From positions 372,001 to 436,000 of the forward strand of contig JAMPIV010013768.1 of NCBI GenBank assembly GCA_024509875.1: a stretch of DNA of 64,000 nt, in the 5' to 3' direction. The notes under the pieces were generated by a model, which was given only the letters and a program-made list of their open reading frames with translations, was not told the origin of the DNA and did not search any database. This DNA comes from Oreohelix idahoensis. Taxonomy: Eukaryota; Mollusca; Gastropoda; Stylommatophora; Oreohelicidae. The position numbers and the translations under genes are program-made. Numbering within the stretch: the stretch's first letter is position 1; each line of letters begins with the position of its first letter. Below are positions 1 through 12,744 of this stretch, in pieces.

Positions 1-1375
1 TTGCTCGTTTGAAGTTGCTAAGCTGTCTGTGTTCTGTGTCTCTGATTTCGCTAGATTATATCTCTCATTCTCAGTTCAAAACACAGATGGTACTTCCGCC
101 GAAATTTCCAATGAAATTCAATGTTTATTTCGGCTCTCACTTCAATCCAATCGTAAGCTCTTTTGCACTATGTGAGTATGGGTGTGTAAATTCATAATCT
201 CCGCCGCGTGTTTAAAATATTACATTTAATATTCCAACGCGTGACCTCTTTCAAATCATGCGGTAATATTTCCGCTAACTCACAACAAATCTGGGAACCT
301 TTTTGATGTCGATGCTACCTTCAAAGATTGACTCGCCAGACAGATTACCTGCGATAATCACACACAAGGATGGTCCTGTGAAACGATTAACTAATTATCG
401 TTTGTGATCGTGCGTTCTCCAGACAGTCAAACAAAAGGATCCCTGGCCGCTCAGACAAACAATATTGTTACCTCAGACATACAGACCGCAACCCACGTGT
501 TAATTGCCTGATTGTCGCTGGCCCCGGAAATGAGTTACGTCAAAGTCGCTATCTCTCTTCCCGTTTGCCGTCTGTATCAAAAGGTGGTGAGCCGGCTTTT
601 CGTGATAAGAATATCGCTCGCTGACCGGTTCAATAAACCGGGTATTTTCACGCGTCACCTGGCGTAACGTAAACAGTCTGGGAATGGTCACATAAAAAAT
701 GTATGACGTAAAATATGCCAAAAAATCCAAATAATAAGATGTTCAGTGAAGAAAATGAAGAAAAAGAGATTATACTGCCGGAGGTGCTGAAGGTGTGAGA
801 GGGCACAAAAATACATGCACAAACCGTAATGTGACAAGCCTATGAAATGTTACCAATAAGGTTTCCAGAAATTGGCTCGTTAATAAAGAAAGAAACCCAT
901 TCGAGATTAGAACAAGAAAATAAGAATGTGAATGCTCTCCACTAGACAGTGTTTTCTAGTAAATTATGGAGAGTATTCTATTTCCCCACAACCTTAACTT
1001 CTGTCCTCAGATCCCGTAAAGAAAGATGAGCCTCCAGTCTCATCTAAATGTAGAATTTTCCGTATATGTAAATATTTAACACTGATAGCTCGAGTGATAC
1101 ATTAACGTACTAGATAATGATCAAACGGTTATTGTGTTTATTAATTAAATATCTACACATATAGGGTTAGTAGTAATTACAACTTGATGATGGTGAAGCA
1201 AATTCACACAAAACACACAGATGAGATATAAATAATGTAGTTAGTTAAATAGGAGATTGAACCTTTGTGAAACGAAATGATGATGTGACGTGATACTTGT
1301 TACCAAATTGATGTCTAATCTACACTGTCCATGTGTTTCTTAATGCTTTTCCCGTGTATGATGATACACATGTAT
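1..1375. other. unassigned left flank
   Basis: I see no gene, RNA or recognisable transposon in this stretch. Open frames are under 80 codons and match nothing I recognise. The sequence is AT-rich and unstructured, ending in the five bases GCGTA that are duplicated at the other end of LTR element A. Confidence 0.5.
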
Positions 1376-1380
1376 GCGTA

Positions 1381-3602
1381 TGTCGCATAGAGATTTATGA
1401 TCAATAAATTTTCTATATTCTTTTCTTTTCTACCCGTGTCTTCTACTTTATTATCGCTCTTTTATCCTTTTCCTGTTTTTCGCATTCGTTCGTTTGCGAC
1501 AAAATATAACTTTCCCATTCTGACTTTTACCGTTTCTTTTCTCATACTAGTAACGCATTTTTATTGCGTAAAATGTCAGTCCCTGGATGTGAACGAAATA
1601 GTGTGAGAATTCGTCTCGTCAGACATAGAGAGCAGACATGTGTCTGCATTTTCTTCTGACACGAGTTTTTCTTCGGCTAGTTTCTCGGCGTGAGGCGTGG
1701 AAGGCGCCAACCTGCAAGCGCTCAGAAATGAGACATGTCGTAGTAGGTGTGAAGACGCGTTTTGGCAGTTATGGCCAGCGTCTAAGTTATGTGAAGTGTT
1801 AAGAGAGAGAGAGAGAGGGGGGAGAGACCGGCGCTATTTCGGGTTTTCGTAATAGCGTCGGATCCTTTGTCCGTTTTCATATATCTACACGAGTAGCTTA
1901 GATTATTCATTCAGTTCTCCTAATTTTGCAGTAGACAGGTTGCTCGTGCTAAGGAAATAAGCTTGCATAGCGAAGTTCTTAGTTTGACTCGACATTTTGC
2001 CGAGCTTCTAGACTAACTATATGAGTGAATAAATTCTAGTTTGTGCGATCGCCTGTAGTTCTGTCTGGAGGTAAATATATTATATATCTAGTAGTGTTGA
2101 GTGATTCAGTGATAACCGCTTATTTCATTTTACTAGTTAGATTTCTGTGCAGATGTAATTAATTTATAAGTCTGTTATATTCTCTAGTCGACATGTTACA
2201 GTGGAAAGCAGAATAAACTATAATTTCTAGCTTAAACTCAGGCAGCTGTAAATGAATTTAATTAAACTGCTAATAATCAGTCGAGAATATTTTTAACTAA
2301 CTTATAACTGCACTGATTCATCATTGAGTATTGACGAAATACGTATGTATTTCTAATTCATGATGACTGATTTTATGAAGATAACTTATTTCGCGGGAGA
2401 CTTAAACGATAAGACAAGCGCTACGCTTGCAGTTTATAATGGAAGTTAACACCAAGGAATAGTATGTATAAGTATTTTATATGTTGTTTTCTCTTTATTC
2501 AGTGAAACTGGGGTAGCCCAACTCTACCAGCGTTTTAGTACTGAGAAATATCTGTGAAGAACAAAAACATTTTTTTCTTAAAGACTTGGGTGTATAAAGT
2601 AAAAACCTGTCTGGCATTGCGTTGGCATCTAGAACGACAGAGTACCCATTACATGAACTTTAAGATTAAATGAAGTAACGGGCCTATCGCGCCAGATTTA
2701 ATTCTTCCTGAGAAAAACCTCAAGTACATTTCAGTCCTTGTGGCAAGTAAAAATATTACTATCAGTAACTTTCCGACGGAGTTCTGACTAGAGGTGGTGT
2801 GACCAAATAAAGTCCTATACTGAGAGAAGCCACCGACCTGACATTCCTAGTTACTAGAAATCTAAGCTATTGACACTTTGCTCGCTGTTAACGTTCGTGC
2901 CTGGACAATTTTAATGTGACAGAAACAGATATCCTAAAATAAGAATAACCAAGGAAACGTTCCCTGAAGTAGTGAATTCAACCTATCTTTGTGGAGCTGG
3001 AATTCCCTTGGCCAATGACTAACCCTGGAGATTCTGTACGTGCATGTCCTAAAAATTGTTTTTCCAGAAGTTGCTACCAAAGCTGTAAGTACTAATGCAA
3101 GCTAGTGATCACGGCTGACTGAATAGAGTGAATGCAGGACTGAGTGATTCCTTTATTGTTGTATTTTGGCACCCATTTTGATGTCTTAAATTTCTTTATG
3201 CAAGTTTTTTGTTGCTAACAATATTTTCCTTAGGATAGATCAGAGTATCAAAGTCTGTTCATACCTTTAAAGGGAAATCTTAGACTATAGCATATGTATC
3301 CGTGACTCTTTGGGGCTATCACTTTTCCTCTAACAGGACTGTGGGCTATACATCGAGGGAAAAGATCATACCTATGGGTCTATCATTCTTGTAGAAATTC
3401 ATTGACTTTATGACTATTTGTATATGCTTGATGTAATTTTATGATTTGTGATGGAATTTTATTATGATAATTAAAATTCACTTAAACTTAATCAGCGTGT
3501 CGGTCAGCTCGTTCCAAAATATCTATATAATCATTGTTATAGTTTTTCCACGTCTGTGCGTCTAACTGTCGTCACTTGTGTGTGTATGCACGTGAGTGTG
3601 TG

Positions 3603-3668
<66 letters not shown>

Positions 3669-3886
3669 ATATATTTTATAGACTGTCTGACTCCTCTAGA
3701 TCTGTTGTAGAAGATAGGCTGAAAGGGAGAAGATTCTCGATTTCAGGGACAGCCTCTATTAATTTCTACCATCTCACTCGTGGAAATCTATTTCTATTAT
3801 TATCTCTCACTGTGGCTATCACTTATTCTAAGCTATTCAGAAGGGACCAACCCAAGTCTTAATTCCCCTATCAAAAATCTACGACA
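1381..3886 (+). repeat. 5' LTR of element A
   Basis: This LTR is 2506 bp, unusually long for a Ty3/gypsy element. It aligns along its whole length with 7792-10448 apart from scattered substitutions, a shorter TA microsatellite (3607-3664) and the absence of the MITE found in the 3' copy. The uninterrupted TTAA at 3488-3491 is the empty MITE site. Open frames inside it, such as one at 1397, recur in both LTRs and are not genes. Confidence 0.93.
3607..3664. repeat. (TA)n microsatellite in 5' LTR
   Basis: About 29 TA units. The matching tract in the 3' LTR (10159-10222) is a little longer, so the tract has changed length since insertion. Confidence 0.95.
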
Positions 3887-4623
3887 GAAGGGTGGCTCGT
3901 TTTCCTGGAATTGAACTCTAGTCCTGGGCAAATACGTATATCAGCTCGTCTGCAGGATTAATTTTCTTTATTCTGATATAGAGTAAGAGTGTGATGTCTT
4001 GTGAGTTTTTATATCTTTAAAAACAACTATTCACATAGACAATCGATCTGTTTATGGGCGTGCTGACCACACAATTAATAATTGGTTTTTCCACAGCATT
4101 TTTGAGTAATATACATTGAGTTACAGGTTGATTTTGTCGGAATATATGTTAATTATTGATTTTGTAATACTAAACGCTGGTAAGGTTTGTGATTGTCTAA
4201 CAGTCACTGGGTTTGAAGCAGAAAGGTGTTTGAACTAAGTTAAGGAGTGCGTTTCGGACTATTTCGTCCAGATTAATTGCCTCCCTTACCCGATCTGACT
4301 TCAGGGGTGAACTTGTAGTGGACATTTAATTACGGGAATTTTTTTTTCTCCTTAAATTTTTGCAATAATTATTTTGTTTCCACTGTAGCAACTTATTTTT
4401 TTAGTGAGTAATCTTAACTACCATTTATTTGGCTTAGTCGCTAGCATTTATAGCTTTTATTGCCGATTAACAGCAGCGATAGTTAGATACTTTATTATAG
4501 GAGGAGGTATCCCAGTTAAAGTATATCATCTTTTTGATTTTTGGTAATTTCTCGCAAGTGGTAGGAACCAGTGTATCCTTTTTCTTACTTCCTTCTCGAC
4601 TAAATCTCAGTCACCTATTTGCG
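3887..4623 (+). other. leader of element A with degenerate primer-binding site
   Basis: Directly after the LTR, GGGTGGCTCG..CCTGGAAT at about 3891-3912 resembles the tRNA-Pro primer site seen intact in element C, with several changes and extra bases. The rest of the leader resembles the leaders of B and C: a T-rich stretch and a conserved block ending shortly before gag. No other coding capacity is evident. Confidence 0.55.
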
Positions 4624-7369
4624 ATGGCAGAGAGGGCGAAGCTTAGGCAGATCCTCAGGGACGAAGCGAGAGAAGAAGGTTTACAAGGAGAGGAAGCGAA
4701 AGCTTTTGTCAGGGACGAACTTGAGAGATATGATGCGGAGAGCAAAGCAGCTGAAGCTAGAGAGCAGAAAAAGATGGATAAGGAAATGGAAATCCGCAGG
4801 GAGAGAGAAAAAGAGAAGGAGAGACAGCATGAGAAGGAGAGGGTGGAGAGGGAGGAAAGAGAGAAGGAGAGACAGCATGAGGAAAGAGAGAAGGAGAGAC
4901 AACATGTATTGGCTCTCAAAGCTCTAGAAGTCCAGAGTCGTGGGGTTGCCTCTACCTCCAGCAATGGAGAGTCTTCTCTTCATTCTTCTTTGACTGATCC
5001 TTCAAATACTCAATCTCCTCCCCTCACCGCTATGTCTTTCGCTCTAGAATCTTTCCCTTGTCCTAACGAGAAGATTGACACATACCTGGAAAAATTCGAA
5101 AAAAACGGCAACTCTGTACGGTCTAGAGAGGTCGCGTTGGTGTATGAAGCTGTCGCAGGCTTTAAAAAGTTCTGCTTATGATGTTTACTCGAAACTAGAA
5201 AGCAGCCAACAAGACAACTATGACGTGTTGAAGAAAGCGTTACTGGAGCGCTTTGAAATGAATGCTCGAAAATTTTTGCAACTGTTTTGCAACAGCAGGA
5301 AGGAGAGCTCTGAAACCTTTCAGCAGCTCTCGTCTCGTTTGAAGGGATACTTGACAAAGTGCCTTGAGCTTTCACAGCTCGCCTCTACCTATGAAGGACT
5401 TGAGGAATTTGTTATAACAGAACAAATAAAGAACACTTTGTCTGCGGACACCCGAAGATTTTTAGCTGAGCAAGGTGCAGAAAAGCTTGAAGACATTTTG
5501 GAAAACTCTGAGCGATATCACAATGCGCTGGCTGAACTACCGGCCACAAAACGTAAACCGACAGAAGAGCCGTTTCGAAAGAATAATCTAGACCAATATT
5601 CTCATGTTTCTAACCAGAATAACCACAGAGAAACTGGACCCCAAAACCCCCCTCCTGAAAAGTCTAAGTTCTACAAAAACAAGTACCCCAATCACAGTAA
5701 ACAGTCTGATCAACCCGACCGCCCTTCATGGCACCGCAGCCAGCGAGGACAAGGTGACAAAGGGAAAACCCCTGCGCACGGGACATATGATCAGACCGAG
5801 CACACCGAGCCTAAACGCATCGGATGCTTGCTAACAGTCTCGCAAGGCGGAATTATTGACAGTGATTCCCAACCTGAGGGAGAGAGACCCTCAACGCGAG
5901 GTACTGTTAATTTGAACGGTTCTCAAACTTTTTGTTTATTTGACACGGGGCTTTCTTATGATTGCATTGTTGCCAGACACCTGGTTAAACCCGGTCAAGA
6001 GACAGGAGAGACCGTCCAACTTTGTGGAGTTTCTAAGAGTGAGCCACCAACAATGCTTCCCATCGCATTGGTGGAGATCCACTCTGAGTTTGTCAGAGGC
6101 GTGATCAAAGCGGCTGTTATGGATGACCCCATCTACCCAGTCATACTTGGCGGTAGATATGTGTTTATTGGGAAACCGGAAGAGCCGATTGTGGCAGCGG
6201 TAACTACAAGAGGGCAAACCAAGAAGGAACGGGAGCCTGCGCCTAATTTGTTACCTATGGAACTTAAAGAAGCGCAATACAAGGACCCTACTTTGGCACC
6301 CTGCTTTAGGAAACTGCCCATGGCTAAGGAACCCAGACAGCACGGGGACATTTTTTCTAAGGATGGCATACTTTATCGCAGAACGGGCAAGCCTGACCAA
6401 GGTTACAACCAGCTCCTAATACCGAAACAGCACAGAAGCCAAATCCTAGAAATGGGGCACTCTCTTCCCTTCAGCGGACATATGGGACAGAACGCCACAA
6501 ACCAACGGATAACCACTCATTATTGGTGGCCAGGAGTAAATACTGATATTATCAGGTATGTCAAATCCTGTGCTCAGTGCCGACGTGTACCACCCAAGCA
6601 ACGGACACCCCCAGTCCACATGGGTGAAATGCCAATAATGGAAACACCATTCGAACGGGTTGTGATTGAAATTTTAGGACCCCTAGAAAGGACTAAAAGA
6701 AGGAACAGGTTTATCCTGACCCTTGTCGACACATGCACTTTATGGGCAGAAGCTATCCCGCTAACATGCGCAGATGCCAAGCATGTCGCAGAAGCCATAG
6801 TGCAGATTTTCACTCGGTTGGGATTCCCTCAGCAAGTGTTGACGGATAACGGATCTCCATACCAGAACCTGTTGATGGATGAGATCGTTAAGATCTTGAG
6901 GAACCAACACATCTACATAAAGCCTTACACTCCGGCCGGAAATGGGCTCGTGGAACGTGTTAATGGAAACCTCAACATGATGCTAAGTAAACTAGGACAA
7001 GTGAAACAGGAAGATTGGGACCTTTGTATCCCTGCAGCTTTATTTAGCTACAGGGAAGCTCCTCATAATTCCACAGGATGTCCCCCAGCAACGCTTTTAT
7101 TCGGCAGACCTATTAAGGGGCCGCTTGAAGCCTTACTTTGGTCGCTGACAGACCAGAAGGCGGATGAGACAGTTGTCTCAGCCAGTAAATATGTGTCGGT
7201 TTTAAAGGAAAGGTTGAAACTAGGATGGGATCTAGCAACGACTAACTTTAAGCGAGCACGCGCAAAGCACGCAAACCAATACAGGAAAGTCGCGAAAGAG
7301 AGAAAACTACAAGCAGGAGAGAAAGTTTTGGTGTTACTCCCTACCGGGAACAACCAACTGAGGATCTAA
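4624..7369 (+). pseudogene. gag-protease-integrase of element A (broken)
   Basis: The ATG at 4624 opens a frame matching the gag starts of elements B and C (MAER-). An N-terminal Glu/Arg/Lys-rich coiled coil (about residues 20-95) is followed by a SCAN-like gag capsid domain. A one-base shift in an A-run near 5099-5105 moves the frame, which then runs to 7369. After gag comes a retropepsin with LFDTG near 5937-5951 and a VILGG flap-side motif near 6139. Integrase follows directly: an H2C2 zinc-binding segment (about 6460-6590), then a DDE core with TDNGS near 6842 and NGLVER near 6943. The first catalytic Asp, present as VDIIGP in B and C, is Glu here (codon 6668-6670), which probably kills the enzyme. 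The frame ends at a stop where B and C read Gly-Trp. Confidence 0.85.
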
Positions 7370-7791
7370 TGGCAAGGGCCGTTTACCGTCCTGAAAAAGA
7401 TTTCTAAGGCTAACTACCAGATCTCTATTAAAGGAAAGGAGAAGGTTTTCCATTTAGATCTGTTAAAGAAATTTTAGGAAATACCAGTGCCGACCTCCGA
7501 ACATCTCCTGACGATCGCCAAAATTGACTAAGATGACGATAGTGGCAGGGAAGTTCCACTGCACACACACGAAATCTTTCAAAAATGTCAAAAGCGGCGA
7601 CGCTCTTTCAAGCGCGCACGGAAGACATTCCAGAGAAAGGAAAATTTGGGAGTAGACTTGAGTAGGAAATGGAGAGAGACGGAGGGGGAGATGAGAGGGA
7701 AGAGAACAGACACCCTGAAGCTACGGATATAGGAAATTTATTTCCATAACGTAGACATGGAGTGCTTCCATATCTTAAACGGGGGACGTTC
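7370..7791 (+). other. integrase tail remnant, RT deletion scar and polypurine tract
   Basis: After the stop the same frame still resembles the end of integrase (WQGPF, then a KVFH motif) and the start of the linker to RT up to about 7610. The match to B and C then ends abruptly and no RT or RNase H follows. An AG-rich stretch at about 7620-7700 precedes TTAAACGGGGGACG just before the 3' LTR. That corresponds to the AAAAGTGGGGACG tract at the same place in B and C and is the likely polypurine tract. Confidence 0.7.
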
Positions 7792-9904
7792 TGTCGCATA
7801 GAGATTTATGATCAATAAATTTTCTATATTCTTTTCTTTTCTACCCGTGTCTTCTACTTTATTATCGCTCTTTTATCCTTTTCCTGTTTTTCGCATTCGT
7901 TCGTTTGCGACAAAATATAACTTTCCCATTCTGACTTTTACCCTTTCTTTTCTCATACTAGTAACGCATTTTTATTGCGTAAAATGTCAGTCCCTGGATG
8001 GGAACGAAATAGTGTGAGAATTCGTCTCGTCAGACATAGAGAGCAGACATGTGTCTACATTTTCTTCTGACACGAGTTTTTCTTCGGCTAGTTTCTCGGC
8101 GTGACGCGTGGAAGGCGCCAACCTGCAAGCGCTCAGAAATGAGACATGTCGCAGTAGGTGTGAAGACGCGTTTTGGCAGTTATGGCCAGCGTCTAAGTTA
8201 TGTGAAGTGTTAAGAGAGAGAGAGAGAGAGAGGGGGAGAGACCGGCGCTATTTCGGGTTTTCGTAATAGCGTCGGATCCTTTGTCCGTTTTCATATATCT
8301 ACACGAGTAGCTTAGATTATTCATTCAGTTCTCCTAATTTTGCAGTAGACAGGTTGCTCGTGCTAAGGAAATAAGCTTGCATAGCGAAGTTCTTAGTTTG
8401 ACTCGACATTTTGCCGAGCTTCTAGACTAACTATATGAGTGAATAAATTCTAGTTTGTGCGATCGCCTGTAGTTCTGTCTGGAGGTAAATATATTATATA
8501 TCTAGTAGTGTTGAGTGATTCAGTGACAACCGCTTATTTCATTTTACTAGTTAGATTTCTGTGCAGATGTAATTAATTTATAAGTCTGTTATATTCTCTA
8601 GTCGACATGTTACAGTGGAAAGCAGAATAAACTATAATTTCTAGCTTAAAGTCAGGCAGCTGTAAATGAATTTAATTAAACTGCTAATAATCAGTCGAGA
8701 ATATTTTAAACTAACTTATAACTGCACTGATTCATCATTGAGTATTGACGAAATACGTATGTATTTCTAATTCATGATGACTGATTTTATGAAGATAACT
8801 TATTTCACGGGAGATTTAAACGATAAGACAAGCGCTACGCTTGCAGTTTATAATGTAAATTAAAACCGAGGAATAGTATGTATAAGTATTTTATATGTTG
8901 TTTTCTCTTTATTCAGTGAAACTGGGGTAGCCCAACTCTACCAGCGTTTTAGTACTGAGAAATATCTGTGAAGAACAAAAACATTTTTTTCTTAAAGACT
9001 TGGGTGTATAAAGTAAAACCTGTCTGGCATTGCGTTGGCATCTAGAACGACAGAGTACCCATTATATGAACTTTAAGATTAAATGAAGTAACGGGCCTAT
9101 CGCGCCAGATTTAATTCTTCCTGAGAAAAACCTCAAGTACATTTCAGCACTTGTGGCAAGTAAAAATATTACTATCAGTAACTTTCCGACGGAGTTCTGA
9201 CTAGAGGTGGTGTGACCAAATAAAGTCCTATACTGAGAGAAGGCACCGACCTGACATTCCTAGTTACTAGAAATCTAAGCTATTGACACTTTGCTCACTG
9301 TTAACGTTCGTGCCTGGACAATTTTAATGTGACAGAAACAGATATCCTAAAATAAGAATAACCAAGGAAACGTTCCCTGAAGTAGTGAATTCAACCTATC
9401 TTTGTGGAGCTGGGGTTCCCTTGGCCAATGACTAACCCTGGAGATTCTGTACGTGCATGTCCTAAAAATTGTTTTTCCAGAAGTTGCTATCAAAGCTGTA
9501 AGTACGAATGCAAGCTAGTGATCACGGCTGACTAAATAGAGTGAATGCAGGACTGAGTGATTCCTTTATTGTTGTATTTTGGCACCCATTTTGATGTCTT
9601 AAATTTCTTTATGCAAGTTTTTTGTTGCTAACAATATTTTCCTTAGGATAGATCAGAGTATCAAAGTCTGTTCATACCTTTAAAGGGACATCTTAGACTA
9701 TAGCATATGTATCCGTGACTCTTTGGGGCTATCACTTTTCCTCTAACAGGACTGTGGGCTATACATCGAGGGAAAAGATCATACCTATGGGTCTATCATT
9801 CTTGTAGAAATTCATTGACTTTATGACTATTTGTATATGCTTGATGTAATTTTATGAGTTGTGACGGAATTTTATTATGATAATTAAAATTCACTTAAAC
9901 TTAA

Positions 9905-10043
9905 CTCTTAGTATCCGGCAAGCCCCGTGAAGTGGCGCGGGTTTAGTACCAATTTTACGGCTCACCAGTTCAAGTGGCGCGCGACGGTAACGATAGCTAA
10001 ACTAGCGCGTAAAAATGCGGTTTTAGCTGCCGTATAGTAAGAG
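9905..10043. mobile_element. 139-bp MITE with TTAA duplication
   Basis: The insert is found only in the 3' LTR; the 5' LTR has the clean empty site. It is flanked by TTAA at 9901-9904 and 10044-10047. Its ends form an imperfect terminal inverted repeat: CTCTTAGTATCCGGCA at the left pairs with the complement of TGCCGTATAGTAAGAG at the right, 14 of 16 bases. It has no coding capacity and a rather GC-rich middle. TTAA duplications are typical of piggyBac-type transposases, but the usual piggyBac CCY terminus is absent, so the superfamily is an inference. Confidence 0.85.
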
Positions 10044-10151
10044 TTAATCAGCGTGTCGGTCAGCTCGTTCCAAAATATCTATATAATCATTGTTATAGTT
10101 TTTCCACGTCTGTGCGTGTAACTGTCGTCACTTGTGTGTGTGTGCACGTGA

Positions 10152-10158
<7 letters not shown>

Positions 10159-10222
<64 letters not shown>
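10159..10222. repeat. (TA)n microsatellite in 3' LTR
   Basis: About 32 TA units, matching the shorter tract at 3607-3664 in the other LTR. Confidence 0.95.
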
Positions 10223-10228
<6 letters not shown>

Positions 10229-10453
10229 ATATATATTTTATAGACTGTCTGACTCCTCTAGATCTGTTGTAGAAGATAGGCTGAAAGGGAGAAGATTCTC
10301 GATTTCAGGGACAGCCTCTATTAATTTCTACCATCTAACTCGTGGAAATCTATTTCTATTATTATCTCTCACTGTGGCTATCACTTATTCTAAGCTATTC
10401 AGAAGGGACCAACCCAAGTCTTAATTCCCCTATCAAAAATCTACGACAGCGTA

Positions 10454-11895
10454 GACTGTCCCAGGTAGGTGAATAGTATGTTGTGTTGGTTATCTCCAAG
10501 AAATCAGAGGCACATCTCCAATCCAATCTGCAAGTCTGGAAGGAAGAGCTGGAGAAGAGAGGGGTGGTCATAAGCAGCTCTAAATTAAAATCCATGGTGA
10601 TATCACGAGAAGAAAGAAGACATCTACATTTCTGCCAAGAGAAATCTTGTGTAAAGATAGACTCCATTGAAGTCTATAATAGATACTTTTGAGTTTTGGC
10701 CACTGTTGGACCACTACTGCAAAGCAGGGGAGGCAATACAGTCACATAAATATAGAAGCACAATACCACCCTGGGAACTAAAAACACCAATCATAGACTA
10801 CTCACTTACTGAAAAGATCAAACAAAACATAGAAGATATGGAAGCCAAAACGATAAGTAGAAACTTTATAAATCAACTTACAAAACAAAGTCTGGCCGTC
10901 TACACTGATGGATCCAAGGGTGCTAGTGGGCAACTAGGTGCAGGAGTAGTAATACCACAGTGGGGAATTAAGAAGAGCTACAGTGTAACTGAAGGGGCTT
11001 CGATTTTTACCGCAGAGATGGGAGCAATTCTAAAAAGTTTAGAAATAATCGAAGATAACCCACCAGAAGCTGTTACGATATTTACAGACTCACTATCATC
11101 ACTACAAGTACTAGAACACCCAGGTAAATGTAGCCGGCCAGATATAAAGGGAGAAATTCTTGCAATTAATAAATCACTAGGGAACAGAGGATGTAGTGTG
11201 AGGCTAGTATGGGTTCCAGCACACATAGGTATAGCTGGTAACGAGTTGGCAGACCAGAACGCCAAGTATGGAAGAATAAGTAAAAACAATATAAGAGCAG
11301 GACTGGGAAGGTCGGAGATCAAGAGCCAAGTGAGGCTAACTATAAACACGGAATGGAAAACAACATGGAAGAACAGTAGAAAAGGCAGATACGTGGTCAA
11401 ACGGCTGAAAGAACCAACAAGGACGTGCCAGGTCAGAGAAGAACTAAAGGTACCCTCGAACAAAAAGCTGTGGCGTCTCCGTCTCGGTGCAGCGTACTTT
11501 ATGATAGAGGAACCACACTGCCAAGAATGTCAGGAAGAAAATGACATAGACCACTACCTGATCCACTGTAGAATATACGATCAGCAGAGGCTAGAATTAA
11601 AAATATACTTTAGAAATCACAATATAGACATGACAGGTGATAAGGTTTTAAGTACATATGCCCCAGGGGAAGCCCAAACAATACTTAAACGATATATACA
11701 TAAAACAAAATATGGGCCTAACACCACATTCCCAATATGCCTCAATGGGCATGTAACGGGATCCTTTACCTTTACCTGCATAAAAGAAAGGAAAATATAT
11801 AAGGTTAATAACAGTGACAATATTGGTAATAATAACAAAAATAATACTTCAGAAAAGACATTCAACCAAATAGAAATTAAGCAACAATAACTAAC
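10454..11895 (+). pseudogene. LINE 3' half: RT remnant, RNase H and Cys/His tail
   Basis: A 5'-truncated non-LTR retrotransposon. The first part (10483-10692) reads like the end of the RT palm and the thumb (VISKKSEAHLQ, KRGVVISS). It is out of frame with the next part, so the RT is broken. From about 10700 a long frame to 11890 encodes an RNase HI domain: VYTDGSK near 10900, FTAEMGA near 11005, IFTDSLSSL near 11080 and WVPAHIGIAGNELAD near 11210. These are the expected D, E, D and H/D active-site blocks. A CQECQ..DHYLIHC zinc-binding motif follows near 11520. RNase H plus this tail is usual in I/R1-group LINEs; the clade is not proven. It ends in AT-rich sequence with no clear poly-A. Confidence 0.8.
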
Positions 11896-12744
11896 AAATC
11901 AAGCGTGAGTTCCTGCCGTGGTTTGAATAGCACGAGTGTTCTGAGAAACATTTCTGAGCCATTAGTAACTCCTGAGCAACCAGGACAACCGTGGGACAAA
12001 CAGCTTCTTACACTCTTGTAATTTACACCAGTAACAGTTTATACCAAATACCCAATTTTTCAGCTGAGATTATAATATTGCTACAAGTCGTCCACGAGGG
12101 AGTTGTTAACTACTGCATATAGAAAACTAGACGTTGAGGATTTAGGTTACAAAATCTTTTGTGTACCCACATCATTTATGAAAGAAGTGATCCTAACTTG
12201 TATTTGTTTACATGACGGCACACTTTTTCAAGGACTCCCTCCTTCCCTCCTATCGTCACGCTTCGTCACAAAATTTTAGACACCCCCCCTCCCCCGTTCT
12301 CCCCCCCCCCTCCCCCCACTGCGTGAGGTCATGTGTCTAATTTTATCTCAGCGATAACAATAACTATTATTACACTCGTGTACGACACGGCATAAAAAAA
12401 AAATAATAATAAAAACACATTTTTGACACTGGAAGAACATACGAGTTATGTCTACATAGTAATACGAGCTTACACGCTTGTGCGTCATGGCAATAATTAA
12501 TAGAAGTAAATGACTCAGTTCTGACGCAGGAAGTAGCACATAATTATAGCGTCTATTTTTATCTCAACGATGCACAATAACTGATTACACTTGTGTGCGT
12601 CATGATAATAATGAGTATAATAAATTGATCAATGTCTGAAATAACACTCAAAGGTAGGCTCTGTTAGTTTACACTCAGTTTTACGGCATTTGTAGATCCC
12701 ACTGTAAATACGAAACTAACACCTCAATAATGAGCTTGAAATAA
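11896..12744. other. non-coding spacer with C-rich tract and degenerate tandem repeat
   Basis: A run of C-rich sequence lies at about 12283-12318. Around it a degenerate block containing TTTTATCTCARCGAT..TACACTYGTGT occurs near 12343 and again near 12555, spaced by about 210 bp, with a weaker partial match near 12470. No gene is seen. Confidence 0.5.

Larger units (their letters stand above)
1381..10448 (+). mobile_element. LTR retrotransposon A (Gmr1-like, RT-deleted)
   Basis: This is a complete insertion by its edges. Two long direct repeats begin TGTCGCATAGAG and end CTACGACA, and the 5-bp target duplication GCGTA lies at 1376-1380 and 10449-10453. Between the LTRs lie a degenerate primer site, a gag-protease-integrase reading frame and a short 3' segment, but no reverse transcriptase or RNase H. 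Related elements B and C in this window carry RT and RNase H after integrase, so A has lost about 1.6 kb. It could only have moved with proteins supplied by relatives, or it decayed after insertion. The insertion sits next to a LINE fragment that starts just after the right-hand duplication. Confidence 0.9.
7792..10448 (+). repeat. 3' LTR of element A
   Basis: This 2657-bp copy of the 5' LTR is longer because of a 139-bp TTAA-flanked insertion at 9905-10043 and a longer TA tract at 10159-10222. It ends CTACGACA followed by the target duplication GCGTA. Confidence 0.93.

Noticed and set aside
1397..1606. 69-codon frame with hydrophobic N-terminus, repeated at 7808-8017
   Set aside because: It lies in both LTRs of element A, and the recurrence is explained by the LTR duplication. 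No codon-level evidence of a gene.
4611..4964. Ser/Leu-rich minus-strand frames opposite gag
   Set aside because: Shadow of the Glu/Arg-rich coiled coil on the other strand; the same shadow occurs at 40773-41111.
12254..12318. C-rich tract as a possible regulatory G-quadruplex or CpG island
   Set aside because: A simple low-complexity run with no gene nearby and no CpG enrichment.
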